Source of the DNA: Shinella zoogloeoides | GTDB lineage: Bacteria; Pseudomonadota; Alphaproteobacteria; Rhizobiales; Rhizobiaceae | Reading direction: 5' to 3' | Length of the DNA stretch: 64,000 nt | Assembly: GCF_033705735.1 (NCBI RefSeq) | Contig: NZ_CP131130.1 | Span: 3,174,001 to 3,238,000 of the forward strand | Part shown: positions 17,588 through 26,584 of the stretch, in pieces | Layout: every line of letters starts with the position of its first letter | How positions within the stretch are numbered: position 1 is the stretch's first letter | Notes under the pieces: generated by a model | Seen by the model: only the letters and a program-made list of their open reading frames with translations | What the model was told of the DNA's origin: nothing | Databases searched by the model: none | Program-made: the position numbers and the translations under genes

Positions 17588-17649
17588 CCCCGGTATGGCC
17601 GGGGACCGAAACCCGCGTCACGGCCGGCGGGTTTCCCCTCCTGACCCGC
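17588..17649 (+). promoter_or_regulatory. Putative attenuator with alternative hairpins upstream of asd
   Basis: Hairpin 1: CCCCGG (17588-17593) / CCGGGG (17599-17604). Hairpin 2: GAAACCCGC (17608-17616) / GCGGGTTTC (17627-17635), 9 perfect pairs, followed by CCCCTCC. The strand GCGGGT (17627-17632) can instead pair with ACCCGC (17644-17649), so hairpins 2 and 3 exclude each other. The U-run after hairpin 2 is short, so control could be Rho-dependent or translational. Confidence 0.5.
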
Positions 17650-17677
17650 GGAGAGACAGAGAAAGAGAGCTTTAGTC

Positions 17678-18712
17678 ATGGGTTTCAAGATCGCAGTCGC
17701 CGGCGCGACCGGCAATGTCGGCCGCGAGATGCTGAACATCCTTTCCGAGCGCGGCTTCCCGGCCGATGAGGTGGTGGCGCTCGCTTCCGCCCGCTCGCAG
17801 GGCACCGAAGTCTCCTTCGGCGACAGGACGCTGAAGGTGCAGAACCTCGAAAATTACGATTTCTCCGACACTGACATCTGCCTGATGTCAGCCGGCGGTA
17901 CCGTCTCGCAGAAGTATTCGCCGAAGATCGGCGCGCAGGGCTGCGTCGTCATCGACAATTCCTCGGCCTGGCGCTACGACGCCGACGTGCCGCTGATCGT
18001 TCCGGAAGTGAACCCGGACGCCATCGCGGCGTTCACCCGCAAGAACATCATCGCCAACCCGAATTGCTCGACCGCCCAGCTCGTCGTCGCGCTGAAGCCG
18101 CTGCATGACCGCGCTACCATCAAGCGCGTCGTCGTCTCGACCTACCAGTCCGTCTCCGGCGCCGGAAAGGACGGCATGGACGAGCTCTTCAACCAGACGC
18201 GCGCCGTCTTCGTCGCCGACCCGATCGAATCGAAGAAGTTCACCAAGCGCATCGCCTTCAACGTCATCCCGCATATCGATAGCTTCATGGAAGATGGCTA
18301 CACGAAGGAAGAGTGGAAGGTTCTCGCCGAGACCAAGAAGATGCTCGACCCGAAGATCAAGGTGACCTGCACGGCCGTGCGCGTCCCGGTCTTCATCGGC
18401 CATTCCGAATCGGTCAATATCGAGTTCGAGAAGGAAATCACGGCGGACGAGGCCCGCGATATCCTGCGCGAGGCGCCGGGTTGCCAGGTCATCGACAAGC
18501 ACGAGAACGGCGGCTACATCACCCCTTACGAATCGGCCGGTGAAGACGCCACCTACATCTCGCGCATCCGCGAGGACGCGACGGTCGAGAACGGCCTCAA
18601 CCTGTGGGTCGTCTCCGACAACCTGCGCAAGGGTGCCGCCCTCAACGCCATTCAGATCGCCGAACTGCTCGTGGCCCGCGGCCTGATCAAGGCGAAGAAG
18701 CAGGCCGCCTGA
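17678..18712 (+). CDS. asd: Aspartate-semialdehyde dehydrogenase
   Basis: Asd reduces aspartyl phosphate to aspartate semialdehyde, the branch point to lysine/diaminopimelate, threonine, methionine and isoleucine. The 344-residue protein starts with the Rossmann motif AVAGATGNVGREM; the catalytic Cys is in NPNCSTAQLVVAL (about residue 130) and the substrate-binding VRVPVFIGHSESVNIEFE segment is intact. An AGAAAGAG lies upstream of ATG 17678. A promoter, a Thr/Lys-rich leader ORF and competing hairpins precede it, suggesting attenuation. A long hairpin terminator ends the unit. Confidence 0.97.
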   Translation: MGFKIAVAGATGNVGREMLNILSERGFPADEVVALASARSQGTEVSFGDRTLKVQNLENYDFSDTDICLMSAGGTVSQKYSPKIGAQGCVVIDNSSAWRYDADVPLIVPEVNPDAIAAFTRKNIIANPNCSTAQLVVALKPLHDRATIKRVVVSTYQSVSGAGKDGMDELFNQTRAVFVADPIESKKFTKRIAFNVIPHIDSFMEDGYTKEEWKVLAETKKMLDPKIKVTCTAVRVPVFIGHSESVNIEFEKEITADEARDILREAPGCQVIDKHENGGYITPYESAGEDATYISRIREDATVENGLNLWVVSDNLRKGAALNAIQIAELLVARGLIKAKKQAA

Positions 18713-18725
18713 TAGCGCAAGAGCG

Positions 18726-18773
18726 ACGGAACGGTGCCTTTCCGCATTTCGGTGAAAAGTGGCAACGTTCCGT
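18726..18773. repeat. Inverted repeat after asd
   Basis: ACGGAACGGTGCC (18726-18738) and GGCAACGTTCCGT (18761-18773) pair over 13 positions with one mismatch, around a 22-base loop containing TTTCCGCATTTCGG. It may be a small intergenic mosaic repeat or an mRNA 3' structure. I see no second copy in this window. Confidence 0.5.
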
Positions 18774-18789
18774 TAAGCAAGTTTAAATA

Positions 18790-18828
18790 AAAGTCCCGGT
18801 TGTTCCGTTTGAGAACAATCGGGACTTT
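18790..18828 (+). terminator. Long hairpin terminator of asd
   Basis: AAAGTCCCGGTTGTT (18790-18804) pairs with AACAATCGGGACTTT (18814-18828), 15 bp with one G-T wobble, and is followed by GCTTTG. Strong stem. Confidence 0.8.
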
Positions 18829-18927
18829 GCTTTGAGCCGGAACGGTCCGAAGCAGGGTGCGGTGACAGGAACCGGGGAGCATGCCATGCTCCCGCAGCGG
18901 ATTTGACGAGAGATCACGGGGTTTTTC

Positions 18928-19749
18928 ATGGGCATGACAAAGAGCGTGGCCAAGGTGCTGGCCGCAATGATCGCCACGGCGGCAGTGCCGGCGGCGGCCG
19001 AAGCCGCCCAGTGCGGCAAGGATGCGGGCGGTTTTCCGGCCTGGGTCGAGGCATTCAAGGGCGAGGCGGCCAGCCGCGGCATCAGCCGCTCGACGCTGGA
19101 CAAGGCCTTTTCCAATGTCGACTATGCCCGCGCAACGATCCGCGCCGACCGCGGCCAGAAAAGCTTCAAGCTCTCGCTCGAGCAGTTCATGCAGAAGCGC
19201 GGCGGCCAGGCGATCATCCGCCGCGGCAAGGGCCTGAAGAAGCAGAATGCCGCGCTCTTCCAGCGCATCGAAGCGCGCTACGGCGTGCCGGCCGGCCCGC
19301 TGCTGGCGATCTGGGGCATGGAAACCGGCTTCGGCGGCTTCCTCGGCAAGGAGCACACGCTCTCGGCCGTGGCGACGCTCGCCTATGACTGCCGCCGCCC
19401 GGAATATTTCACCAACCAGCTCTATGCCGCCCTGCAGCTCGTGCAGAACGGCACGCTGAGCACGACGGCGCGCGGCGCGGCGCATGGCGAAATCGGCCAG
19501 ACGCAGTTCCTGCCGGTGAACGTGCTGAAATACGGCGTCGACGGCGACGGCAACGGCCGCATCGACCTCGTCGGCTCCAAGGCCGACGCGCTTGCCTCGA
19601 CGGCGAACTTCCTGCGCGGCCACGGCTGGAGCGCCGGTGCGGGCTACCAGCCGGGCGAGCCGAACTTCGGCGCCCTGCAGGGCTGGAACGCCGCCAGCGT
19701 CTACCAGCGCGCGATCGCCATCATCGGCGCGGAAATCGACGGCAACTGA
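18928..19749 (+). CDS. Lytic murein transglycosylase (MltB-type SLT domain)
   Basis: A periplasmic peptidoglycan-cleaving enzyme of 273 residues. An N-terminal signal peptide (VLAAMIATAAVPAAAEA, cleavage near residue 30) is followed directly by the MltB/SLT-2 catalytic domain. The catalytic Glu sits in AIWGMETGFGGFLG, and the later GEIGQTQFLPVNVLKYGVD and DLVGSKADALASTANFLRGHGW motifs complete the domain. There is no C-terminal peptidoglycan-binding domain and no lipobox, so it is a soluble, single-domain version. It stands alone between the asd terminator and a convergent carbonic-anhydrase gene. Confidence 0.9.
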   Translation: MGMTKSVAKVLAAMIATAAVPAAAEAAQCGKDAGGFPAWVEAFKGEAASRGISRSTLDKAFSNVDYARATIRADRGQKSFKLSLEQFMQKRGGQAIIRRGKGLKKQNAALFQRIEARYGVPAGPLLAIWGMETGFGGFLGKEHTLSAVATLAYDCRRPEYFTNQLYAALQLVQNGTLSTTARGAAHGEIGQTQFLPVNVLKYGVDGDGNGRIDLVGSKADALASTANFLRGHGWSAGAGYQPGEPNFGALQGWNAASVYQRAIAIIGAEIDGN

Positions 19750-19794
19750 CCTGAAGACCGGCCTGTAGGCCGGCGCTTGGGAAATCCGGAAAAG

Positions 19795-19826
19795 AGCCTA
19801 GCGCGGACCCCCGCGCCGGGCTTTTT
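19795..19826. terminator. Terminator between transglycosylase and carbonic anhydrase genes
   Basis: AGCC-TA-GCGCGG / CCGCGC-CG-GGCT form an interrupted stem followed by TTTTTAT. It reaches the carbonic-anhydrase stop region (19825). Confidence 0.7.
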
Positions 19827-20466
19827 ATGCGCTCGGCCGTTTGAAGTCGCCCGTCGTGGCATCCATGATCCAGAGTTCGCCGGTCGAGATGTCGAACCAG
19901 GCGCCATGGAGCTGGATGCGCCCCTTTTCCTCGAGGATGCGCACGCAGGGGAAGGTGCGGAGATTTGCGAGCGAATTGCGGATCGAGACGCGCTCGAGCG
20001 CGCGCTGGCGTTCGCCCTGCGTCAGGCTCTCCGCGCCCTGGATCTGCTCGGCGACGGGCTTGAGCATGCCCATCCACTTGCCGATGAAGTCCCCGGGCGA
20101 AAGCGGCTCGGCATCCGGATCGAGCGCGGCCGAGATGCCGCCGCAGCGGCCGTGGCCCATCACGAGGATGTCGCTGACCTTCAGCGACTGCACGGCGAAT
20201 TCAAGCGCGGCGGAAGTCGCGTGGAACTGGCCGTCGGGCTCGTAGGGCGGCACGAGATTGGCGACGTTGCGTATCACGAAGAGCTCGCCCGGCCCGCTGT
20301 CGAAGATCGTCTCCGGCGCGGCGCGGGAGTCGCAACAGGCGATGACGAGCGTCTTGGGCTTCTGGCCCGTTTCGGCGAGCGCCCTGTAGCGCGCGGACTG
20401 CTCGGAATAGCGGCCCGACATGAAGTTGCGGTAGCCGTTCAGAAGACGATCGGGAAAGCGGTTCAT
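19825..20466 (-). CDS. Beta-class carbonic anhydrase
   Basis: Carbonic anhydrase interconverts CO2 and bicarbonate; bicarbonate is needed by carboxylases in the cytoplasm. The 213-residue protein has the beta-class zinc ligands: Cys in VIACCDSRAAPE (CxDxR) and the HxxC pair in VMGHGRCGG. The length is typical of the soluble prokaryotic form. It ends beside a shared terminator and lies 95 bases downstream of pdxY on the same strand. Nothing unusual. Confidence 0.93.
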   Translation of the reverse strand: MNRFPDRLLNGYRNFMSGRYSEQSARYRALAETGQKPKTLVIACCDSRAAPETIFDSGPGELFVIRNVANLVPPYEPDGQFHATSAALEFAVQSLKVSDILVMGHGRCGGISAALDPDAEPLSPGDFIGKWMGMLKPVAEQIQGAESLTQGERQRALERVSIRNSLANLRTFPCVRILEEKGRIQLHGAWFDISTGELWIMDATTGDFKRPSA

Positions 20467-20561
20467 GGTGTCGGAATACTCCCGTGCCGGCGATCTCTAC
20501 CGGATGAGACCGCATCCGGTTTTGCATAAACCACTCTGAAAGGAGCCGCGCAAGGACCGAT

Positions 20562-21437
20562 TTACGGACGGCGCATCTGGGTGGGATGCATCAGGCGGCG
20601 CATATGCACCATGGCCATGGGCGTCGCGATGCTGGAAGCGTCCTGCTCCAGCGTCAGCTCGTCCGCCCCGCGCTTGGCGGTGCGCGTGACGATCTCGAAG
20701 ACGCTGGCCGTCGCCATCGACAGCGCCCGCTCGTCCGGCAGGCCCTCCATCAGGCGCGAGAGGAAGATCGCCGAAAGGAGATCGCCCGTTCCGTTCGGCG
20801 GGTTCGGTACGAGCCGGTGCTCGGCAAGGAGCGCGTCGCGGCCGGAAAGATAGAGATTGCCCGTGCTGCCGGCCATCATCGGCAGCGCAGAGGTGACGAG
20901 CATGCGCGGCGGGCCGAGCGAAAGCGCCGCCTCGATGATCGCCCCGTTCGTCTCCAGCGGCGTGCCGGCGAGCCAGGCAAGCTCGAAGCGGTTCGGCGTC
21001 GCCACCGAGGCGAGCGGGATCAGGCTGTCGCGGATCGCCAAGGCCGTTTCTTCCGGGACATAGAGCCCGCGGTCGTCGCCGCAGACCGGATCGCACATAT
21101 AGAAGAGGTCGGGATTGTCCGCACGCAGGCTCTCGACGAGCCGCGCGACGGACCGGGCCTGCGCCGCGCTGCCGAGATAGCCGGAAAGCACGGCCTTGAC
21201 CTCGCCGCGCCAGGGCGCGCGGATGAGATCGGAAATGATGGCCTCGAAGTCCTCCGCGGAGATCGGGACGCGCGTCGCGCGGCCATGGCCGGGATGCCAG
21301 GGCAGGATGACCGTGGGCAGGGCCCAGACCGGATGGCCGAGCGTTTCGAGCGCGAAGACCGCCGCGCGGTTGCCGACCGTGCCGCGCACCACATGGCTCG
21401 AAATCACGATGACCGTGCCCTTTTCGCTCTCGTCCAT
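20562..21437 (-). CDS. pdxY: Pyridoxal kinase
   Basis: PdxY phosphorylates pyridoxal in the B6 salvage pathway. The 291-residue ribokinase-fold protein begins VIVISSHVVRGTVGNRAAVFALE, matching the PdxY/PdxK N-terminus (SSxVxxGxVGN), contains FYMCDPVCGDDRGLYVP, and ends its active site with VPNPPNGTGDLLSAIF, where GTGD holds the catalytic Asp. I start at ATG 21437 with GGGAG upstream; the open frame to 21530 has no homology. The 276-base gap to the divergent glutamate dehydrogenase probably holds both promoters, but I could not identify them confidently. Confidence 0.93.
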   Translation of the reverse strand: MDESEKGTVIVISSHVVRGTVGNRAAVFALETLGHPVWALPTVILPWHPGHGRATRVPISAEDFEAIISDLIRAPWRGEVKAVLSGYLGSAAQARSVARLVESLRADNPDLFYMCDPVCGDDRGLYVPEETALAIRDSLIPLASVATPNRFELAWLAGTPLETNGAIIEAALSLGPPRMLVTSALPMMAGSTGNLYLSGRDALLAEHRLVPNPPNGTGDLLSAIFLSRLMEGLPDERALSMATASVFEIVTRTAKRGADELTLEQDASSIATPMAMVHMRRLMHPTQMRRP

Positions 21438-21713
21438 AGCCGGCTCCCTTTCCTTTCGCCGAGTGATGGCAAGGGGGTTTCGGCCTGTCAACGGCGCCGC
21501 CGAAAAACCCGTTGGGCGGAATGGCTGCATTGAACGGCTTCGGCCGGTTTTAGGCTGCTTTTCGACGAAAAAGACCGGTTTTCACGTCAAAACGACAGCA
21601 TAACTGACCTGTTTTGGACAAAATCGATTGAATTTTCTCGCAAATCGACAAATTTCATCGCAGGTATTTTTTCTTCTGCTAACGTCCCGGCATCGGATTC
21701 GAGGGAGCATTCC

Positions 21714-24700
21714 ATGGGTGCCAGGACCAACGTGAAACGAGAAAAACATATCGAGGCCGCAAAGGCCGCAGCCGCCGCCCTCGGCGCAAAGACGCTCCAG
21801 CCGGACATCCTTTTCGGACGTGCCAGCAAGGATGATCTGGAGCACTATACGGGCGAGATGCTGGCCGTTGCCGCCGCCCATGCCATGGCCGAGATCGAGG
21901 CCTTCGACGGCACCTTGCCGCGCGTCACCGTGACGACGCTGCCGGACGTCACGCCGGCCGGCGAGCCCGTCTCCGTCCTCTCCGTCACCGACCATAACCA
22001 GCCGTTCCTCTACGATTCGGTCATGGCCGAGGTGACGAGCACGCATCGCGACATCCACCTTGCCGTCCACCCGATCCTGGTCGTCGCGCCGGGCGAGGCG
22101 CCGAAGCTCTTCTCGCCGGACGAGGAGAGCGATCCCGGGCAGCGGGTCAGCCATATCGAGATTCACCTGCCCGAACTCTCGCCCGGCGAGGCCGCCGCAC
22201 TCGCCGAGCGTGTGAAGACCGTGCTCGCGCAGGTGCACCTTGCCGTCGAGGACTGGCCGGCGATGCTGCAGAAGCTCGACAGCGCCATGGCGGACATGGA
22301 GCGCTATGCCAAGGCCAAGCCCGGCAAGGACGAGGCGCTCGCCTTCCTCGACTGGCTGCGCGGCAACAACTTCACCTTCCTCGGCATGCGGGAATACACC
22401 TATTCCGGCAAGGGCGAGGCGGCGACCGTCGAGCGCGGCGGCGAAGGCCTCGGCATCCTTTCCGATCCCGACGTGCGCGTGCTGCGCCTCGGCAAGGACG
22501 CCGTGACGACGACGCCGGAAATCCTCGAATTCCTCGAAGGCCCGGATTTCCTCATCGTCACCAAGGCCAATGTGAAGTCGCTCGTCCACCGCCGCGCCTA
22601 TATGGACTATGTCGGCCTCAAGCGCTTCGACGAGAAGGGCAAGGTCATCGGGGAGCTGCGCATCGTCGGCCTCTTCACCTCCACCGCCTATACGCATGCC
22701 GCCGGCCAGATCCCGCTGCTGCGCTCCAAGGTGGAGACGGTCATCGAGCATTTCGGCTACGACCCGAAGAGCCATTCCGGCAAGATGCTGATCAACACGC
22801 TGGAATCCTATCCGCGCGACGATCTCTTCCAGATCGATCCCGGCCTGCTCGCCACCTTCTGCGAGCAGATCAACGAGCTTTCCGACCGGCCGCGCATCCG
22901 CGTCCTGCCGCGCATCGACCGTTTCGACCGCTTCGTCTCGGTCATCGTCTACGTGCCGCGCGAGCAATACGATTCGGATGTCCGCGAGAAGATCGGCAAC
23001 TATCTGAAATCGGCCTATGACGGCCGCGTCTCCGCCTATTACCCGGCCTTCCCGGAAGGCGGCCTCGCCCGCGTCCACTTCATCATCGGCCGCTCCGGCG
23101 GCAAGACGCCGCGCATTCCGCAGAACAAGCTCGAACAGGCCGTGCGCGAGATCGCCACGCGCTGGACCGATCGCTTCGAGGCGCTTTCCGGCGCCGACGG
23201 CCTGCAGCTCGTCACGGACCGCAGCTATCAGGAGGACTTCACCCCGGCCGAGGCCCATGCCGACCTTGCCCTGATCACCACGGCAACGCCGGAAAACCCG
23301 ATCCGCATCGCCTTCTACCGCAAGGCCTGGAACACGGATCTCGCCTCCGTCGAGCTGAAGATCTTCCATGCCGGCGAGCCGGTTTCGCTCTCCAGGCGCG
23401 TGCCGCTCCTCGAAAACCTCGGCTTCAGCGTGGTCAGCGAGCAGACGCACGACCTGACCGTCGCCGGCCTCGACGGCGAAGAGCGCCGCGTCATCCTGCA
23501 CGACATGGAGCTGCGGCAGCGTGACGGGCAGGAAGTGAACCTCGCCAGGCTCAGCCCGATGCTGGAGGAAGCCTTCCTCGCGGCCTGGCACGGCGAGGTG
23601 GACGACGACGCACTGAACCGCCTGATCCTCACCGCCGGCCTTTCCGCCCGCGAGATCATGGCGCTGCGCACCTATTCGCGCTACCTGCGCCAGACCGGCA
23701 TCGCCTATTCGCAGGGCTATATCGCCGATACGCTCAACAAGTATCCAGCCATTGCCGCCAACCTCTTCCGCCTGTTCGAGACCCGTCTCGATCCGAAGCT
23801 CTCGGACCGCCAGCGCGAGAAGAAGTCGGCGGAGGTCGCCGCCGCGATCGAGGAGGCGCTGGCCGCCGTGCCGAGCCTCGACGAGGACCGGATGCTGCGG
23901 CGCTACGTCAACGCCATAGAGGCGACGCTGCGCACGAACTATTTCCAAAAGGATCCTGACGGCAGGCCGCGCAAGACGCTGGCGATCAAGCTCGATCCGA
24001 AGGCCCTCGACGGCCTGCCGGAACCGCGCCCCTTCCGCGAGATCTTCGTCTACGGCGCGGAAGTGGAGGGCGTGCACCTGCGCTTCGGCAAGGTCGCCCG
24101 CGGCGGCCTTCGCTGGTCCGACCGCGCGCAGGACTACCGCACGGAAGTGCTCGGCCTCGTCAAGGCGCAACAGGTGAAGAACGCGGTCATCGTGCCGGTC
24201 GGCGCCAAGGGCGGCTTCTATCCCAAGCAGCTTCCCGCCGGCGGCAGCCGCGATGCCGTCTTCAAGGCCGGCACCGAGGCCTACAAGACCTATATCCGCA
24301 CGCTGCTCTCCGTCACCGACAACATCGTCGGCCAGGACGTCGTGCCGCCGGCCGATACGGTCCGCATCGACGGGGACGATCCCTATTTCGTCGTCGCGGC
24401 CGACAAGGGCACGGCGACCTTCTCCGACACGGCGAACGGGCTTGCCCAGGAAGCCGGCTTCTGGCTCGACGACGCCTTCGCCTCGGGCGGCTCGGCGGGC
24501 TATGACCACAAGAAGATGGGCATCACCGCCCGCGGCGCCTGGGAAACCGTCAAGCGCCACTTCCGCGAGATGAACATCGACATCCAGAAGACGCCCTTCA
24601 CCGTCGCCGGCGTCGGCGACATGTCGGGCGACGTCTTCGGCAACGGCATGCTGCTGTCGCGCAAGATCCGCCTCGTCGCGGCCTTCGACCATCGCGACAT

Positions 24701-26495
24701 CTTCATCGATCCTTCGCCGGACACCGACACGTCCTTCGCCGAGCGCCGCCGCATGTTCAACCTGCCGCGCTCGAGCTGGCAGGACTATGACCGCTCGGTG
24801 CTCTCCAAGGGCGCGATGATCATTCCGCGCACGGAGAAATCCGTGACGCTGACGCCGGAAGCCCAGGCCGTGATCGGCCTCGACAAGGCCAAGGCGACGC
24901 CCTTTGAGATCATGACGGCGATCCTGAAGGCCCCCGTCGATCTCCTGTGGTTCGGCGGCATCGGCACCTATATCCGCGGCCAGAACGAGACGGACGCGGA
25001 GGTTGGCGACCGCGCCAACGACCCGATCCGCATCGTCGGCGAGGACGTGCGCGCCAAGGTGATCGGCGAGGGCGCGAATCTCGGCGTCACCCAGCGCGGC
25101 CGCATCGCCTTCGGCCTCAAGGGCGGACGCAACAATTCCGACGCCATCGACAACTCGGCCGGCGTGAACTCGTCGGACGTCGAGGTGAACATCAAGATCG
25201 CGCTCGCCTCGGCCATGCGCGACGAGCGGCTGCCGCGCGCCAAGCGCAACGTGCTGCTCGCCTCGATGACGGACGAGGTGGCCCATCTCGTGCTGCGCAA
25301 CAACTACCTGCAATCGCTGGCGATCTCGCTGACGGAGCGGCAGGGCCTTGCCAACCGCGCGCCGCTGACCCGCCTGATGGATCGCCTGGAAGCCGCCGGC
25401 CAGCTCAACCGCAAGGTCGAGACGCTGCCCGACGACCGCACCGTCGCCGAGCGCTACCAGGCCGGCAAGCCGCTGACGCGGCCGGAGATCGGCGTGCTGC
25501 TCTCCTATGCCAAGCTGGTGCTGTTCGACGAGCTGATCCACACCAGCCTGCCGGACGAGCCCTATTTCGAGCCGACGCTGACGGGCTACTTCCCGGCGAA
25601 GATGCAGAAGGCCTATGCGGACGATATCCGCTCGCATCGCCTGCGCCGCGAGATCATCGCGACGATTCTCGCCAACGAGGTGATCAACCGCGGCGGCCCG
25701 GCCTTCATCAACGGCCTCACCGACGGCACCGGCTTCGGCCCGGCCGATGCGGTGAAGGCCGCGGTCATCGCCCGCGACGGCTACGGCCTTCCGGCGCTCT
25801 ATGCCGGCGTCGATGCGCTGGACAATGTGGTCTCCGGCTCCGTCCAGAACGACCTCTACGAGGAGATCGGCCGCATCTACGCCTCCGTCACGGGCCTGCT
25901 GCTGACCACCGGCGCCGTCTCCGGTCCGCTGGACCAGGCGGTGCACAAGCTGAAGCAGGCCCTGAAGCAGCTTCGGCCGAACCTCGCGACGCTCGTCTCG
26001 GAAGCGGCAGCCGACGAGGCCCGCCGCAAGGCTCATGCCTACGAGGACGAAGGCGTGCCGGAGGAGCTGGCGGAAGAGATCGCAACGCTCTCCATGCTGA
26101 CCTTCGTGCCGGAGGTCATGCTGATCGCGGGCGCCACCGGCGATACCCTCGGCAAGACGGCACAGACCTTCGCCGGCATCAGCTCCGCGCTGAATATCGG
26201 CCGCCTGCTTTCCGCGGCCGGCCGCATTCCGACCGGCGATCTCTACGAGGCCCTCGCCCTCCAGCGCAGCCTCACCGACATCGCCAATGCCCGCCGCGAT
26301 CTTTCGACCGCCGTGCTCGCCCGCCACAAGGGCGACAAGGCGCCGCTCGCCGCCTGGCAGAACGCCGAGAAGGAGCGTCTTTCCCGCGTGACGGCGAACC
26401 TCTCGGCGCTGACGGAGACGGGCGAGGCCACGCTCGCCAAGGTCAGCGTCGCCGCGGGCATCCTGAGCGACCTTGCACAGGAAAGGGCGAAATGA
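21714..26495 (+). CDS. NAD-specific glutamate dehydrogenase (large, ~180 kDa type)
   Basis: This 1593-residue enzyme belongs to the L_180 class of NAD-glutamate dehydrogenases and mainly runs catabolically, releasing ammonium from glutamate. The long N-terminal part carries ACT-like regulatory regions (about residues 90-530). The catalytic core begins near residue 780: LRFGKVARGGLRWSDRAQDYRTE and VPVGAKGGFYPKQL hold the substrate and catalytic Lys residues, and the NAD domain includes GVGDMSGDVFGNGML and GEGANLGVTQRGR. A helical C-terminal domain of about 400 residues completes the family pattern. The long open frame on the opposite strand is a codon-bias shadow. It is divergent from pdxY. 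Confidence 0.96.
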   Translation: MGARTNVKREKHIEAAKAAAAALGAKTLQPDILFGRASKDDLEHYTGEMLAVAAAHAMAEIEAFDGTLPRVTVTTLPDVTPAGEPVSVLSVTDHNQPFLYDSVMAEVTSTHRDIHLAVHPILVVAPGEAPKLFSPDEESDPGQRVSHIEIHLPELSPGEAAALAERVKTVLAQVHLAVEDWPAMLQKLDSAMADMERYAKAKPGKDEALAFLDWLRGNNFTFLGMREYTYSGKGEAATVERGGEGLGILSDPDVRVLRLGKDAVTTTPEILEFLEGPDFLIVTKANVKSLVHRRAYMDYVGLKRFDEKGKVIGELRIVGLFTSTAYTHAAGQIPLLRSKVETVIEHFGYDPKSHSGKMLINTLESYPRDDLFQIDPGLLATFCEQINELSDRPRIRVLPRIDRFDRFVSVIVYVPREQYDSDVREKIGNYLKSAYDGRVSAYYPAFPEGGLARVHFIIGRSGGKTPRIPQNKLEQAVREIATRWTDRFEALSGADGLQLVTDRSYQEDFTPAEAHADLALITTATPENPIRIAFYRKAWNTDLASVELKIFHAGEPVSLSRRVPLLENLGFSVVSEQTHDLTVAGLDGEERRVILHDMELRQRDGQEVNLARLSPMLEEAFLAAWHGEVDDDALNRLILTAGLSAREIMALRTYSRYLRQTGIAYSQGYIADTLNKYPAIAANLFRLFETRLDPKLSDRQREKKSAEVAAAIEEALAAVPSLDEDRMLRRYVNAIEATLRTNYFQKDPDGRPRKTLAIKLDPKALDGLPEPRPFREIFVYGAEVEGVHLRFGKVARGGLRWSDRAQDYRTEVLGLVKAQQVKNAVIVPVGAKGGFYPKQLPAGGSRDAVFKAGTEAYKTYIRTLLSVTDNIVGQDVVPPADTVRIDGDDPYFVVAADKGTATFSDTANGLAQEAGFWLDDAFASGGSAGYDHKKMGITARGAWETVKRHFREMNIDIQKTPFTVAGVGDMSGDVFGNGMLLSRKIRLVAAFDHRDIFIDPSPDTDTSFAERRRMFNLPRSSWQDYDRSVLSKGAMIIPRTEKSVTLTPEAQAVIGLDKAKATPFEIMTAILKAPVDLLWFGGIGTYIRGQNETDAEVGDRANDPIRIVGEDVRAKVIGEGANLGVTQRGRIAFGLKGGRNNSDAIDNSAGVNSSDVEVNIKIALASAMRDERLPRAKRNVLLASMTDEVAHLVLRNNYLQSLAISLTERQGLANRAPLTRLMDRLEAAGQLNRKVETLPDDRTVAERYQAGKPLTRPEIGVLLSYAKLVLFDELIHTSLPDEPYFEPTLTGYFPAKMQKAYADDIRSHRLRREIIATILANEVINRGGPAFINGLTDGTGFGPADAVKAAVIARDGYGLPALYAGVDALDNVVSGSVQNDLYEEIGRIYASVTGLLLTTGAVSGPLDQAVHKLKQALKQLRPNLATLVSEAAADEARRKAHAYEDEGVPEELAEEIATLSMLTFVPEVMLIAGATGDTLGKTAQTFAGISSALNIGRLLSAAGRIPTGDLYEALALQRSLTDIANARRDLSTAVLARHKGDKAPLAAWQNAEKERLSRVTANLSALTETGEATLAKVSVAAGILSDLAQERAK

Positions 26496-26584
26496 GACAG
26501 TCCCCTGCCGGCTGACGGGGCCAATTCTCCGTTAGCCGGCTTGAGGACGGGCGCGGTCGTCGCCCCCGCAACCGAGGAGGGGCG

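Noticed and set aside
19758..19773. CCGGCCTGTAGGCCGG palindrome after the transglycosylase gene
   Set aside because: A plain short hairpin 20 bases before a better terminator; no sign of a regulator site.
21582..26327. 1581-codon open frame on the - strand opposite the NAD-glutamate dehydrogenase
   Set aside because: It is fully antisense to a clear, full-length enzyme. The composition (Arg/Glu/Val/His-rich, low complexity) is the usual shadow of a high-GC gene, with no recognisable domain.
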